In this document: in pieces, positions 1-9,989 of the stretch
How the letters are laid out: every line of letters begins with the position of its first letter
How positions within the stretch are numbered: the first letter of the stretch is position 1
Source of the DNA: Nemertoderma westbladi
Lineage: Eukaryota > Xenacoelomorpha > Nemertodermatida > Nemertodermatidae
Reading direction: 5' to 3'
DNA length: 20,000 bases
NCBI GenBank assembly: GCA_032718475.1
Contig: JAUCBJ010007452.1
Span: 1 to 20,000, forward strand
Translations under genes and position numbers: made by a program
Notes under the pieces: generated by a model
The model's database searches: none
Told to the model about the DNA's origin: nothing
The model's input: the letters and a program-made list of their open reading frames with translations, nothing else

Positions 1-149
1 CATGTGCTGTGTGGTGCACACTTGTTCTTTCCTCGGGCTTTCTCACCTGAATTCTTTTAGGAGACGTAGGAGGGGTTTTTGTACCGGTTCCCTTCTGTCA
101 TTGGGTCGAGACTTGGATTTACTTACCTGATCTTTAGGCATTTTATTGA
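1..149 (-). other. Region downstream of gag with two strong 5' splice-site matches
   Basis: Read on the minus strand, this follows the gag stop. A 32-codon ORF opens at an ATG at 141-139 and ends with TGA at 45-43. It is basic and Ser/Arg/Lys-rich and shows no domain I recognise. Two donor-like sequences stand out: CAG|GTAAGT, with the GT at 126-125, and CAG|GTGAGA, with the GT at 46-45. Another frame near the edge has scattered Cys and His, but no complete zinc knuckle is visible. It is probably the gag-pol junction of the element to the right; pol should lie beyond the left edge. Use of the donors is inference. Confidence 0.35.
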
Positions 150-2420
150 CTAATAAGATCTGTCAGTGTCTTTCCCGCTGTCCTCTCCTTGTGAAGTCTG
201 GCTTTCGCCGTCATCGGTATAACATACTGGTGTTATTTTTCTCCTAGAGACGGGTTTTTCACTTACCTTGTTTTCCGGTGTTTTCTCCCTAGACAGTTTC
301 AGGAGCTGTAATTTCACTTCTCCATCTAGGAATGACATGAGATCAGCCATGGTAGGGTCTCGCCGTTGTTGTTCCATCATATATAACACTTTCTTATCCC
401 AGCGTGTACCTACTCCACCTTTAGGTAAAGTAGAAGCCACTGCTCTAATAACCATAGCACTCTGATACTCATGAGACTTACCTAGCCAATCTAATTGTCT
501 GCAGATCTCCTGAATTTCATCGGAAAACTCTATAATCCCGCTGCTAATAAACTTTCGGGGCGCTACCAACTTTGCATACAAATACCCAGCTATGTTATTC
601 CTATTACCATACCTGATGTTTAGTGTATCCCAAACTTGTCTTAATCCGTCTGGATGTCCAATAAACCTTAACGCCATTAACTTGGGAGATCCTTCCAAGC
701 ACTCGATGAGGTATCTAAGTTTTTCTCCATTAGATAGTACAGAGTTCTGTATGTTATCTTTGTAATATTCATTAAAAGGTAACCATTTCATCTCATCTCC
801 ATTGAACTTGACGATCTCTCCCACCTTCACCGCTTGCCGGGCTTCGGTTCTAGCCATTTGACGCGTAAAACTTTCTTGGGCCATCGTGCTATTTAATATC
901 GAGTTATCGGTATATAAATTTCTCGGATTATGATCAGTTCTATAGGGAATATCATTATCAACAGGTCTATAATTACCCTTAATAGGGTTCACTATAGGAG
1001 TTTCTACTTCGCTAGCAGTATAAATGCGTGTAGGCTCCACACCTTGCGCATGAGATACTTCAGACCTAACAGGTTGACACATTGTTACAGAGGGTGGTGG
1101 TATACCCTTTTGAGTATTTACTAATTTATCGCGCTCTAGCGCGATACTTTGCTGCACTTCTTGCAACTCTAGTCTACTTTCCCTTACTGTGCCCTTGAAT
1201 TGCTGGACAGTCTCCTGCATCTGCCCGAGCAGGAGATCCATCCCCCGCCGTCTCTCGTCCACCCATTCGACCGCCGAAGCGGGAGTCGCCAACGTTGTAG
1301 CGGGCGGACGAGGGACAACGGGCGACAAATCCGGAATATTTCGCTCGGGGTCCAGGACCTGAACTGTCGCCTGGGCAGTTCTACTGGGCACAGGTAGCTT
1401 AGTGCTATGTAGAGGGAATTTAGAAGTAGCTTCAGGGAGCACAGGTGTGTCTATCACCGAAGGGGTGATTTCAAGAACAGGCCTAATTATTTCAGGCTCA
1501 TCTACTATAGTAGGGAGTCTTTCTATTTTAATTATTTGGTCTGTGGGCTCTGTACTACCTAAGTTAGTGTTATTTAGTTGCCTTCTAACAGCTGGAGGCA
1601 AATCAGGCAATTTCTGACGGTGGAATGTTCTTTTACGTCTGCTTAAACGAGATCTATTTCCTTTGCCTTCAGTATCGGTGGTATCGCCTTCTTCAGATGA
1701 TGTATACCCCTGTCTTTTGGGAGTAGATCGACTCATCATCTGCATATTACTAGCTGTTAACTGTTTATTGAAGTTGTCTTGCCTCTCTTGAAGATTTTCC
1801 AACTCTAGTTGGGTTGCCTCTTCAGATGCCCTCCGTTCTGCTTCTACCACTGCCTCTGCTGTTGCCAGTGCCGCCTTTCTTTCTGCTTCGGCCGCTGCCT
1901 TTGCTGCTGCTACTGCCGCTTTTGCCTCTGCCGCTGCCACTGCCGCTGCCGCTTTTGTTTCTGCTTCTGCAGCTGCCTTTGCTGCTTTTGTTTCTGCTTC
2001 TGCAGCTGCCTTTGCTGCTGCTACTGCCGCCTTTTCCTCTGCCGCTGCCACTGCCGCTGCCGCTTTTGTTTCTGCTTCTGCAGCTGCCACTGCTGCTGCT
2101 ACTGCCGCTGCCTTTCTGTCTTCTATACGTTTTTTCTTTACTTGTTCTTCCTGGACCTTAACGACGCGGAGTTGTTCATCGAATTTAGCTTGATTAGCCG
2201 CTAACCTATCCACGTCGATGGCGTCAAGCACACGCTGTGCTCCTTCACTATTAGGGCTAAGTCCCTCTAGTCTTCTCCGCAACTCTTCATCACCTACAAA
2301 ACGTTGATAGTCTGACAGATAGATGTCAATGGCATCCTTCTTATGCGGTTTCTCTGCTGTCGCTTCACTCTCCGTTGTATCTAGTAGACTGTCTGACAGG
2401 TTCTGCTTTGCGTCAGACAT
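150..2420 (-). CDS. BEL/Pao-type LTR retrotransposon Gag (DUF1759-like domain)
   Basis: This is an uninterrupted 756-codon ORF from ATG at 2420. Residues 1-100 are charged. Residues 103-205 are a very Ala/Glu/Lys-rich segment expected to form a long helix or coiled coil. Residues 230-380 are basic then Pro-rich and look disordered, and 385-435 form a second probable coiled coil. Residues about 533-680 match the DUF1759 pattern typical of BEL/Pao Gag: a short 'FNGD' entry motif, a W-x-PF-x-EYY block, 'EKLRYLIECLEG', then 'VWDTLNIRYGN'. The tail is hydrophilic and has no complete CCHC knuckle. In this family Gag assembles the intracellular particle that holds element RNA. The start is the first ATG and is preceded by AT-rich non-coding DNA. 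The intact frame suggests a young element; a domesticated gag is the alternative. Protease, RT and integrase are not in the window. Confidence 0.85.
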   Translation of the reverse strand: MSDAKQNLSDSLLDTTESEATAEKPHKKDAIDIYLSDYQRFVGDEELRRRLEGLSPNSEGAQRVLDAIDVDRLAANQAKFDEQLRVVKVQEEQVKKKRIEDRKAAAVAAAVAAAEAETKAAAAVAAAEEKAAVAAAKAAAEAETKAAKAAAEAETKAAAAVAAAEAKAAVAAAKAAAEAERKAALATAEAVVEAERRASEEATQLELENLQERQDNFNKQLTASNMQMMSRSTPKRQGYTSSEEGDTTDTEGKGNRSRLSRRKRTFHRQKLPDLPPAVRRQLNNTNLGSTEPTDQIIKIERLPTIVDEPEIIRPVLEITPSVIDTPVLPEATSKFPLHSTKLPVPSRTAQATVQVLDPERNIPDLSPVVPRPPATTLATPASAVEWVDERRRGMDLLLGQMQETVQQFKGTVRESRLELQEVQQSIALERDKLVNTQKGIPPPSVTMCQPVRSEVSHAQGVEPTRIYTASEVETPIVNPIKGNYRPVDNDIPYRTDHNPRNLYTDNSILNSTMAQESFTRQMARTEARQAVKVGEIVKFNGDEMKWLPFNEYYKDNIQNSVLSNGEKLRYLIECLEGSPKLMALRFIGHPDGLRQVWDTLNIRYGNRNNIAGYLYAKLVAPRKFISSGIIEFSDEIQEICRQLDWLGKSHEYQSAMVIRAVASTLPKGGVGTRWDKKVLYMMEQQRRDPTMADLMSFLDGEVKLQLLKLSREKTPENKVSEKPVSRRKITPVCYTDDGESQTSQGEDSGKDTDRSY
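1866..2087 (-). repeat. 111-bp coding tandem duplication in gag (Ala-rich helix)
   Basis: Residues about 112-148 and 149-185 of Gag are two near-identical 37-residue blocks. Each is a 26-residue part followed by an 11-residue part, and both parts begin with AAAEAE. At DNA level this is a 111-bp in-frame tandem duplication rich in GCN codons. Differences between the copies are few (for example EEK versus EAK, and TK versus RK near the end). It lengthens a helical rod resembling the TolA-type Ala/Glu/Lys helix and explains the long Leu/Cys-rich shadow frames on the plus strand here. Confidence 0.8.
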
Positions 2421-2544
2421 GTTTGTGTGTACAGTTGAATGTCTACTGCTATATTACAGTCTGAGTAAGTCTAATAACTCAGTATTAACTGCTAGCCTAG
2501 TAATTAATTCCCGGTACTGCTACTCAGTGTAGCGTGATATATAA
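2421..2544 (-). other. Leader immediately upstream of gag
   Basis: These are about 120 non-coding bases between the gag ATG and the AT-rich repeats. On the minus strand there is no clear tRNA-complementary primer binding site starting with TGG next to a CA terminus, so the LTR boundary cannot be placed. Confidence 0.3.
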
Positions 2545-2800
2545 TATATAAGGATACCGGTATGCTTATAGTATATATAACTATTATTACAGACTAGGTT
2601 TATCACAGAATACTGGTATAATTTTAGCACAAATATATATAAATATATAATAGGCCTATCGGAATACCGGTATACAGCTTACTGTTTGTAGGATATATAA
2701 TTCTGAAATAGAATTAATTACAAGTACCGGTATAATTTCAGCCTAGATTTATAGAAATAAAGATAATAGGCCTATCGTAAATACCGGTATATCAATTATT
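2545..2800. repeat. AT-rich ~116-bp degenerate tandem repeat with ACCGGT and AGGCCT palindromes
   Basis: The block TAGGCCTATCG followed closely by AATACCGGTAT occurs at about 2651 and again at about 2767, a period of about 116 bp. A third, partial unit lies upstream, where ATACCGGTAT appears near 2553. Each unit also contains a second CCGGTATAAT or CTGGTATAAT-like site followed by a long A/T tract. The units are diverged. The location upstream of gag fits an LTR or leader repeat, but no matching second LTR is present in the window to prove it. Confidence 0.6.
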
Positions 2801-3727
2801 TCAAATAATTGAATTTCTGTTACTTTAGGGTTACTTTGTTACTTTACTTACTTTATTACCGTTATTTGAGCAGTAATCCAACTGATATTGAGACCTAATG
2901 GTTGTATGGTAGGCCTACGATTTATAAATCGTTAGATTTGATTTATAATATATATATACCCGTTTTAATGGGTTTTGTCAATGTTTGAAATAAATGTTAT
3001 TATTTCTGGGGAGTAATCACTACACAAAGCGGTGCGCTTTCAGTGAAGTGTTACGTACAGGACACTAAAACAAATAATACTAATTTACCTAAGTTACTTA
3101 ATACTACAAATTACGTACAATTCGGGTGAGATTACAATCTCTAAATAAACACAAAAATTTTACAAAAACACAAATACGAATTTTTAGGGTAATTTTACAA
3201 GAAGTCTACAAACCAGCCTAACAAAGGGTTAGAAAACTGATTATTACAGCGGACAGGGTACTACGGTATTGGAAATAATAAGTAGTAGTAAATACACTGC
3301 GTTGTCTAGATAGGAAAATACCACCGCCTGACGACCTATAGCCGTATCGCTATAGGTTCTACGTTATGTATCACGGAGTGTTCCTACCTAGAAGTTAATA
3401 GAGCTAATCGAATGTGCCTATCAACCACTTTACAACACAAATATAATGCCTACAATAATTACTTCGGAAAGTACTATACACTAAACCCTAAATTAGGTAC
3501 GAGTACTTGTATAACAAATAATCAGTAGTTAAATATACTTGAACAGCTAAAAGAACCACGGCATCTGCTGGAGTGACCGATGCACAAAATCACCAGTCTT
3601 TACCTACGCCAAGCAGCCCGTGTAGTACCGAGGTTAATTTAACTATAGCGGTATGTATAACAAACACAATTACTGTAGGAACAAACTTGGGGACTTGAAT
3701 GTTGCGAATAATCGCATAAACTCTGAA
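2801..3727. other. AT-rich non-coding region upstream of the BEL/Pao gag
   Basis: No ORF of note and no recognisable RNA gene is seen. The sequence has frequent stops in every frame and several short TAGGTTC/CCTAC-type words. It may belong to the 5' untranslated region or LTR of the element whose gag lies to the left, or be flanking DNA. Neither can be decided without a second LTR. Confidence 0.35.
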
Positions 3728-4290
3728 TAATAAATATTACGCTACGCGTACAAACCACTCAAATAAAATACAGACCGAACACTGACAGACTACTATCAAG
3801 CCTAAACAAACTACGGTATATGCAGACTCCGAAATGATTAGGGAGTATGCGCTCTAACCCAGTAGTGCGACTTATTCTTTAGTTGGGGGATTACCTTACA
3901 GCGTTCGCTGCCCCTACTGCCTAATCGTACTTAATCGGACAGATGATCTACACACGCGGCAATCCGTTCAGACCTAATAACAGCCAGACAACTATCCAGC
4001 CTACAAATTATTTAAATAAAATTATACGCTACCCGTACAGACTTACACAAACAAAGTACAGACTAAACGATGGCAGACTACTCTCAAGCCTAAATAAACT
4101 ACAGGACATGCAGACTCCGAAATGATTAGGGAGTATGCGCTCTAACCCAGTAGTGCGACTTATTCTTTAGCTGGGGGATTACCTTACAGCGTTGCTGCCC
4201 CTACTTCCTAACCGTACTTAATCGGACAAGTGCTCTACACACACTGCAATTCGTTCGGACCTAACAGCAATCAGAGAACAGCTCAGCCTA
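3728..4290. repeat. Tandem duplication, period 288 bp, two copies
   Basis: A block around 3728-4010 is repeated at about 4016-4290. The word CAGACTCCGAAATGATTAGG starts at 3823 and again at 4111, giving a 288-bp period. More than 80 following bases are nearly identical, including the stretch ending CCTTACAGCG. Small indels (CGTTCGCTGCC versus CGTTGCTGCC) and scattered substitutions show the duplication is not brand new. No coding frame is conserved between the copies. Confidence 0.85.
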
Positions 4291-4695
4291 CAAATTGTCT
4301 GTACAATCTGATCAGGTTTACACGCCTTCTGTTCAATACTGGCCTACAAATAAATAAAACTTGACAGAAATAAGTAAAATCTCAATAAAAAACCAGGGCG
4401 GCCGTTCCCTGATTAAATACTAAGACCTACCGGTATACAACTATCAAAATCGAATAATACTGCTGTACCTGTACTGCTGTAGGTACCGGTCCGGGTGGTT
4501 AGGTAGTCAGGCCTACTGACCTACAGATGTACCGGTTGACCGGTACTTTCAACTTTATTGCTTACTGCAATAAGAAGCTATATCCTTTAATGTTCGCGCT
4601 TTCAGACCTTTGGCAGTTTAACCCGCCAAATTAAGATGTCTTCTAGATATTAAATCTGCTTTTAGTCTATGACAAGTATTTGATTCACTACACTA
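4291..4695. other. Non-coding, no gene seen
   Basis: Only short frames occur. ACCGGT/CCGGT words continue up to about 4550 (for example near 4430, 4487 and 4530), echoing the AT-rich repeat at 2545-2800. This suggests the same repeat-derived domain extends to roughly 4560. Confidence 0.3.
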
Positions 4696-4757
4696 GTCGA
4701 AACCAATCCGTGCGCGACCATTCACCCGCTGGAAATTCCCGGGAGATTGGGTTCGAC
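4696..4757. repeat. Imperfect inverted repeat (13-bp arms, 12 of 13 paired)
   Basis: The left arm GTCGAAACCAATC (4696-4708) is complementary to the right arm GATTGGGTTCGAC (4745-4757) except for one position, across a 36-base loop. The sequence looks superficially like a tRNA 3' half (TCGA loop, CCA at 4718-4720), but spacing from the TCGA to the CCA is two bases too long and no cloverleaf can be drawn. Function unknown. Confidence 0.5.
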
Positions 4758-4923
4758 GGTTTAATTTTTATTGCTATGTAAGCCTAATGTATTATTCGAC
4801 TGACAGTATTATATAATCTCTGACAATATTATTCACCTTCGGTAATATTAACAGTACCTTTAGGACGTGGCGCTTTATCTACATAAACAGAGTTATGACT
4901 TAAACTACTCACAACGATATGGC

Positions 4924-5118
4924 TTAATTATAATCCACATATATGGCGCATTCTTTAGGAATTGCTTCTTTAACAGACTCACTCATACACAATGCTGCAC
5001 AATACTGCACACTAATCTGCCAATCTTCACTGATTTTAGTCACATATAAAAGGAACACAGTCTGACTCATGTAGGGTCTATCAAATAACATTAGATTCAC
5101 TTCAAACCACTTTAACAT
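4924..5118 (-). other. Possible orphan exon (protein-like frame), unidentified
   Basis: The minus-strand frame here encodes about 60 residues with ordinary protein-like composition, including a stretch resembling alternating hydrophobic strands. It could be a single exon ending near 4940. Candidate borders are weak: an AG near 5109, and a non-consensus GTGGAT at the downstream side. I do not recognise the family. A chance ORF is equally plausible. Confidence 0.15.
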
Positions 5119-5429
5119 AAGTCACAATCGTTATTGGTAACCTTTCTCTCTTACCTTCGGTATATCAAGAATATTGGGTTGCGGGGTTATTTATCGTTAT
5201 TCCAAATATAATTATTCATCAACCATATTATGAAGAACTGACAGCAAATAGCAGTATAAAACAACAAGTCAGTACCGGTATGTCAGCAATGAGACATAGG
5301 CATGCAGGTCCGTCCGTTAAAGGATATATGCCCTTTATAACTAAACCTACTAGTGTACGACTAAAAAGCAGTACAGCACAAAATACTTCCAAGCCGTTCT
5401 TTCTTTGGCTCAAGACTGAATGTAAACAC

Positions 5430-5640
5430 TGCACATAGGCATTGCGTCATTTCTCGGAAATTTTCTGTACAAGGAGCCACAAAAACGCTCTCATTGGCTG
5501 ACTGAACTGAGAGACGCCGTAGAACAAAGGAAATCAACACGTATGAATGTCAGCTGTTAACCGTAGTCATAGTAACTACTGTTCAAGAGTAGCTATCACC
5601 CTTTTGCGTCACGAATTGCCATAGAATCATAAAATATGCC
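5430..5640 (-). promoter_or_regulatory. CCAAT-box-like, CpG-bearing segment (possible promoter)
   Basis: On the minus strand the segment contains AGCCAATGAGAGCG (ATTGG at 5493-5497 on plus) and, upstream, a GTGACGCAA CRE/ATF-like word near 5612. An ATG lies at 5450-5448. CpG and C+G are higher than in the surrounding DNA. No clear initiator and no secure downstream gene were found, so this is only suggestive. Confidence 0.2.
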
Positions 5641-5819
5641 TTTCACAGTACACATACGGAGGAAATAGGTCTTAGATCCTCTAAAAACACCGATACAGCA
5701 ATAATACGGTCTCTTACACTTATTAAATCAACTACAGAGTATTTTAATGTAAAAGATAATAAAAATAACGGGGCAATTCAGCAAAGGCTTTTACATGCCC
5801 CTTCATCATAGAAGTCGAT

Positions 5820-6440
5820 TCGTAAAAAAAAAATCGGGGGTCTCAAACAAAGTTTTCGAGAACATCCAAAAAAACTAAAAAATCTGATCTTTAATGATCA
5901 GGTATCAGATCTCGAGAACCAGTTGTCCGATCGAGCCAAATTTTTTTTTAATCGACCCAGGGCGGTGTTCTGAACGTTTCCTACAGTAATTGTTTATATC
6001 CAAAATGCTTAGTTACGATTTTACGAAGTCCGATCTTTGCGCGATCATGATCTTGCGTTTTAACCGGGAAGAATTCACTTTTTTTAAAATCTTTTAACGG
6101 GAATCATGACTAATGTGGGGTCGCTGAATCTTTTTGTAATGTTAAGTTTTTCGATTGGAGCAAGCCTTGAGTGTCCGATTGCTGATCAAAACTGATCTTT
6201 GCTGATCATGGTCAAGATCATGATCTGACACCTCCAAAAAAAGCTCCTTGAATGTAAATCCATATGCTGCCTATCGATTGGCGCCGGTCCCAACTCCGTA
6301 GCATTAGCCGTTTTGGCTGTAGCTCCATAGCAACGTGGTTGCTAGGGAAGCGGACTTTTTGACTCAAATTGGCCCTAGCCGGAGAACCGTAGACTTTTTT
6401 AACACATTATGTATGGCGAAAAGTCTTCTGGATAAATTTT
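5820..6440. other. Gene-free stretch with dense GATC sites
   Basis: No coding frame is visible. Twelve GATC words fall within about 5886-6230, in three clusters: 5886-5932, 6032-6052 and about 6183-6225. Many overlap the words TGATCTTT and GATCATGATC. Two A/T homopolymers flank the first cluster. It resembles an old repeat copy, but no terminal inverted repeats were found. Confidence 0.3.
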
Positions 6441-6453
6441 GGGGGGGGGGGGG
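6441..6453. repeat. Poly-G homopolymer (13 bp)
   Basis: There is a run of 13 G directly before the sequence that leads into gag copy A. Its length is liable to sequencing error. It sits at an abrupt change of sequence character. Confidence 0.8.
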
Positions 6454-6614
6454 TCTAGGAACATCCTATTGTTCGTTTTCGCTTAGTTGCTGAGATCCTC
6501 TCGTCCCACAAATCCCAGGATTCTATAAAGGCATTCTGCTGGACTAGTTCCGTGGCCGGAATAGTGTTCGGTGTTCTGCGAACAGAGAACCTAATCGGTT
6601 TAGGGCCCTGACCG
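6454..6614 (-). other. Short minus-strand frame ending at 6455, unidentified
   Basis: This non-gag segment lies between the poly-G run and copy A. On the minus strand it has an open frame ending in a stop at 6455, encoding a basic, Trp- and Arg-containing C-terminus (for example 'ESWDLWDERISATKRKR'). Its upstream part reads antisense through copy A and is therefore not a conserved gene start. It may be a fragment of another mobile element; no family recognised. Confidence 0.2.
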
Positions 6615-7850
6615 TCTAGCCGATTATTTGGCACAATCCCAGGCCCAGAATGCCCAGAAATTTCAGCGGTTACTTGGTCAACCAAATCAACCTGCAGTTC
6701 CACAGGTTGAATCCACTCCTCGTAACCTTCAAATTAAAAGAACCGGATTTTAGTTTAGCAAAATTTGAAACCTGGAAGTCGGTTTGGGCGGATTATTATT
6801 CCGCATTTCAGATGGACAGAATGGCTAGGGATAGGAAAATCAGTATTTTCAGGAGGGCATACCTTTCTATAGGTATGCACTCAACATTGGAACAAGTTAT
6901 TGATGTTCCCCACGACACACAGGATAATCCTTTAACAGTTCAGGTGTTAATTGATTGTATTCAATGTTATTTTCGTGGTAAACGAAATATTGTAGCTATC
7001 CGGTTGTTATAAAGGATCTTGCTCGAGATGCGGATCTATGTCGACATTGTTTCGATCAACGATTGACCACTCGTAGTACGTCTGGTATTTCTTGCGAAGA
7101 CAATAGATCTAAACATCTTGCATTAACTCCATTTACCTTATCCAAATCCTTGTAGGTCTGAGGAATAGGCCCAAGCTGGAGTTCAGGATTTAAAACAGCC
7201 TTCAGTAGTCAAGCAAACTTCTCACCAATCTCGTATTCACAGGAAGAGTAAATCCAATAATTTTAGACGCAACAATCATTATAAATCAAATTCCAGAAAG
7301 AATCATTTATCTGCTATGGTTTGTTATGGCTGTGGTAAAACAGACCATAATCGTTCTGATTGTCCAGCTAGGAACAAAGATTGTTCTTATTGTGCTGGCA
7401 AGGAAGGCCATTTCGCCAGTTGTTGCCAGTCTAAACAAAAGGATTCAAATTCACTTCCTAAATCAAAATCAAAACAACCCATTGGCCGCATTACTCTCAA
7501 CATGGTTGGTAACCACAATAGACAGGCACCTAAGGTAGACTTCTGTAATATTGCAACAGGGAATTACTGGTGCTGAGGCCACTGCTGCTAGCTTAGATTT
7601 TCTTCGGCCCTCTCCATTTACAGGGAAAATTTACTCGTACCAGACCATGATGATCTTTCTGCTGCTAATGGTAGTCCTCTTTCATGCATTGGTCTCCTTT
7701 ATACTACAATTTCGTATGGTGGTTATTTGGCTGCATCATTTTGACAAACATTCCGAATATAACCAGTACCTATGTTATTTGTGTTACACTTCCAAAAAAA
7801 ACATTCTGTGCAAAATTTTAGCAAGTTTGGGTGATATCTAGAGGGGCAAC
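6615..7850 (+). pseudogene. Ty3/Gypsy-like gag(-protease) remnant, copy A
   Basis: This broken retrotransposon Gag reads left to right. It begins mid-gene at 6615 with a Gln-rich coiled segment (LADYLAQSQAQ). A frame change follows near 6730 in an A-run, then a capsid-like helical region at about 6740-7005 (FETWKSVWADYY ... IQCYFRGKRN). After an apparent internal deletion and frame change near 7010 it continues (KDLARDADLCRHCFDQRL). It next meets a frame change near 7150 and a TAG near 7165, and then reaches basic residues and two zinc knuckles at 7318-7432: CX2CX4HX4C, then CX2CX5HX4C. A short retropepsin-like piece (AANGSPLSCIG) is readable around 7655-7690. No reverse transcriptase follows. 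It is non-functional as it stands. The same sequence recurs at 19234-20000. Confidence 0.75.
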
Positions 7851-8407
7851 AAGGACCATGAAGTTGACATATATTAGCCGCTATTGATCATGGTTATCGA
7901 AACACCGGAATAGTTGTTATCACGCTGCCAGTAAGAATTTTACAAAATAATAATGAAATTAAGTTATTTTAAACAAATGATATTAATCACAACACGTCAA
8001 AACACTATAATTGCAAAGAAAGCATCAAATTACTGACATCATACCGTTTTCTGGGCTTTCTAGTAATAATAATAATAATATAACGAGGAATGATTTAATA
8101 GAATCTATCAATAAAATTATGTTTTATATACTTAAGTGTAATAATACAGAGATGAACTGTTCAAGAGTTAAAATTACATGCCCATCAATATTTATACATA
8201 TAATCATGAATGATAAATTGATTTGTTTCGAAATGTGATTTGCCTATATAACTATCACCAGATGAACCTAATTATCTCCCCCAAAGCTTAAAGGATCATC
8301 AATGCTACTACTGCCCAAAACACCAAAAAATAGAGGCATTGTTTGGTTAAACTAACTAGCTAATATTAACAGATAGTTTCACAGAATTTCCATGATATTA
8401 TTGTGTT
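7851..8407 (-). other. AT-rich intergenic DNA / probable 3' UTR of the ShKT gene
   Basis: No coding frame is supported. The stop of the minus-strand ShKT exon is at 8408-8410, so its 3' UTR should run leftwards here. An ATTAAA variant poly(A) signal occurs on the minus strand (TTTAAT at 8094-8099 on plus), about 310 bases after the stop. A short AAT microsatellite lies near 8063-8080. The signal assignment is weak. Confidence 0.3.
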
Positions 8408-8616
8408 TTAGCAGCGTTGACATATTTGCTTGCAGATTGAATGATTTGCACGACATGTTCCTCGTGGTTTAATCTTGTACCAAGACAGACACATTATGTG
8501 GTCGTTATGGCAACTCTCGTTGGCTTCTATATAGGCTTTGGCCGAGTCACAAACATTACAAGTCTCAGTGCAGAAGGAATACATGAAGTACATTGTGGCC
8601 TCTTCTTCACAATAAC
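8408..8616 (-). CDS. Last exon: second half of ShKT domain 2 plus ShKT domain 3
   Basis: The exon is read right to left after the acceptor ATTACTTTTAG (AG at 8618-8617) and ends at a stop at 8410-8408. It starts in phase 1: its first two bases GT complete a Gly codon begun by the previous exon's final G. It supplies cysteines 3-6 of ShKT domain 2 (the last at 'TETCNVC'), then a short linker and a complete third domain with six cysteines in ShKT order, a Trp after Cys2 and a Gly just before Cys3. The chain stops at the last cysteine, as is common for C-terminal ShKT domains. ShKT modules are disulfide-rich folds found in many secreted animal proteins including metalloproteinases, so their presence does not make this a toxin. 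The first 46 nt of the exon are also the template of the minisatellite next to it. Confidence 0.8.
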
Positions 8617-9989
8617 CTAAAAGTAATAGTTACAGAAGGAATACATAAAGTACATGGTGGCCTCTTCTTCACAATAACCTAAAGGTAATAGTTACAGAAG
8701 GATTACATAAAGTACATGGTGGCCTCTTCTTCACAATAACATAAAGGTAATAGTTACAGAAGGAATACATAAAGTACATGGTGGCCTCTTCTTCACAATA
8801 ACCTAAAGGTAATAGTTACTGAAGGAATACATAAAGTACATGGTGGCCTCTTCTTCACAATAACCTAAAAGTAATAGTTACAGAAGGAATACATAAAGTA
8901 CATGGTGGCCTCTTCTTCACAATAACATAAAAGTAATAGTTAGAAGGAATACATAAAGTACATGGTGGCCTCTTTTTCACAATAACCTAAAGGTAATAGT
9001 TACAGAAGGAATACATAAAGTACATGGTGGCCTCTTCTTCACAATAACATAAAGGTAATAGTTACAGAAGGAATACATAAAGTACATGGTGGCCTCTTCT
9101 TCACAATAACATAAAAGTAATAGTTAGAAGGAATACATAAAGTACATGGTGGCCTCTTTTTCACAATAACCTAAAGGTAATAGTTACAGAAGGAATACAT
9201 AAAGTATATGGTGGCCTCTTCTTCACAATAACCTAAAGGTAATAGTTACAGAAGGAATACATAAAGTACATTGTGGCCTCTTCTTCACAATAACATAAAG
9301 GTAATAGTTACAGAAGGAATACATAAAGTACATGGTGGCCTCTTCTTCACAATAACCTAAAGGTAATAGTTACAGAAGGAATACATAAAGTACATGGTGG
9401 CCTCTTCTTCACAATAACATAAAGGTAATAGTTACAGAAGGAATACATAAAGTACATGGTGGCCTCTTCTTCACAATAACCTAAAGGTAATAGTTACAGA
9501 AGGAATACATAAAGTACATTGTGGCCTCTTCTTCACAATAACATAAAGGTAATAGTTACAGAAGGAATACATAAAGTACATGGTGGCCTCTTCTTCACAA
9601 TAACATAAAGGTAATAGTTACAGAAGGAATACATAAAGTACATGGTGGCCTCTTCTTTACAATAACCTAAAAGTAATAGTTACAGAAGGAATACATAAAG
9701 TACATTGTGGCCTCTTCTTCACAATAACCTAAAAGTAATAGTTACAGAAGGAATACATAAAGTACATGGTGGCCTCTTCTTCACAATAACATAAAGGTAA
9801 TAGTTACAGAAGGAATAAATAAAGTACATGGTGGCCTCTTCTTCACAATAACCTAAAGGTAATAGTTACAGAAGGAATACATAAAGTACATGGTGGCCTC
9901 TTCTTCACAATAACATAAAGGTAATAGTTACAGAAGGAATACATAAAGTACATGGTGGCCTCTTCTTCACAATAACATAAAGGTAATAG

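Noticed and set aside
1809-2204. Plus-strand Cys/Leu-rich ORFs opposite gag
   Set aside because: They are antisense shadows of the GCN-rich Ala-coding repeat in gag.
4703-4757. tRNA gene or primer binding site (CCA at 4718-4720, TCGA nearby)
   Set aside because: T-arm spacing is off by two, no cloverleaf forms, and no LTR end in CA adjoins the TGG on the minus strand.
6650-7012. Intact 120-codon gene starting at ATG 6650
   Set aside because: It is an internal slice of the broken gag between two frame lesions; its first ~25 codons are out of frame with the true gag.
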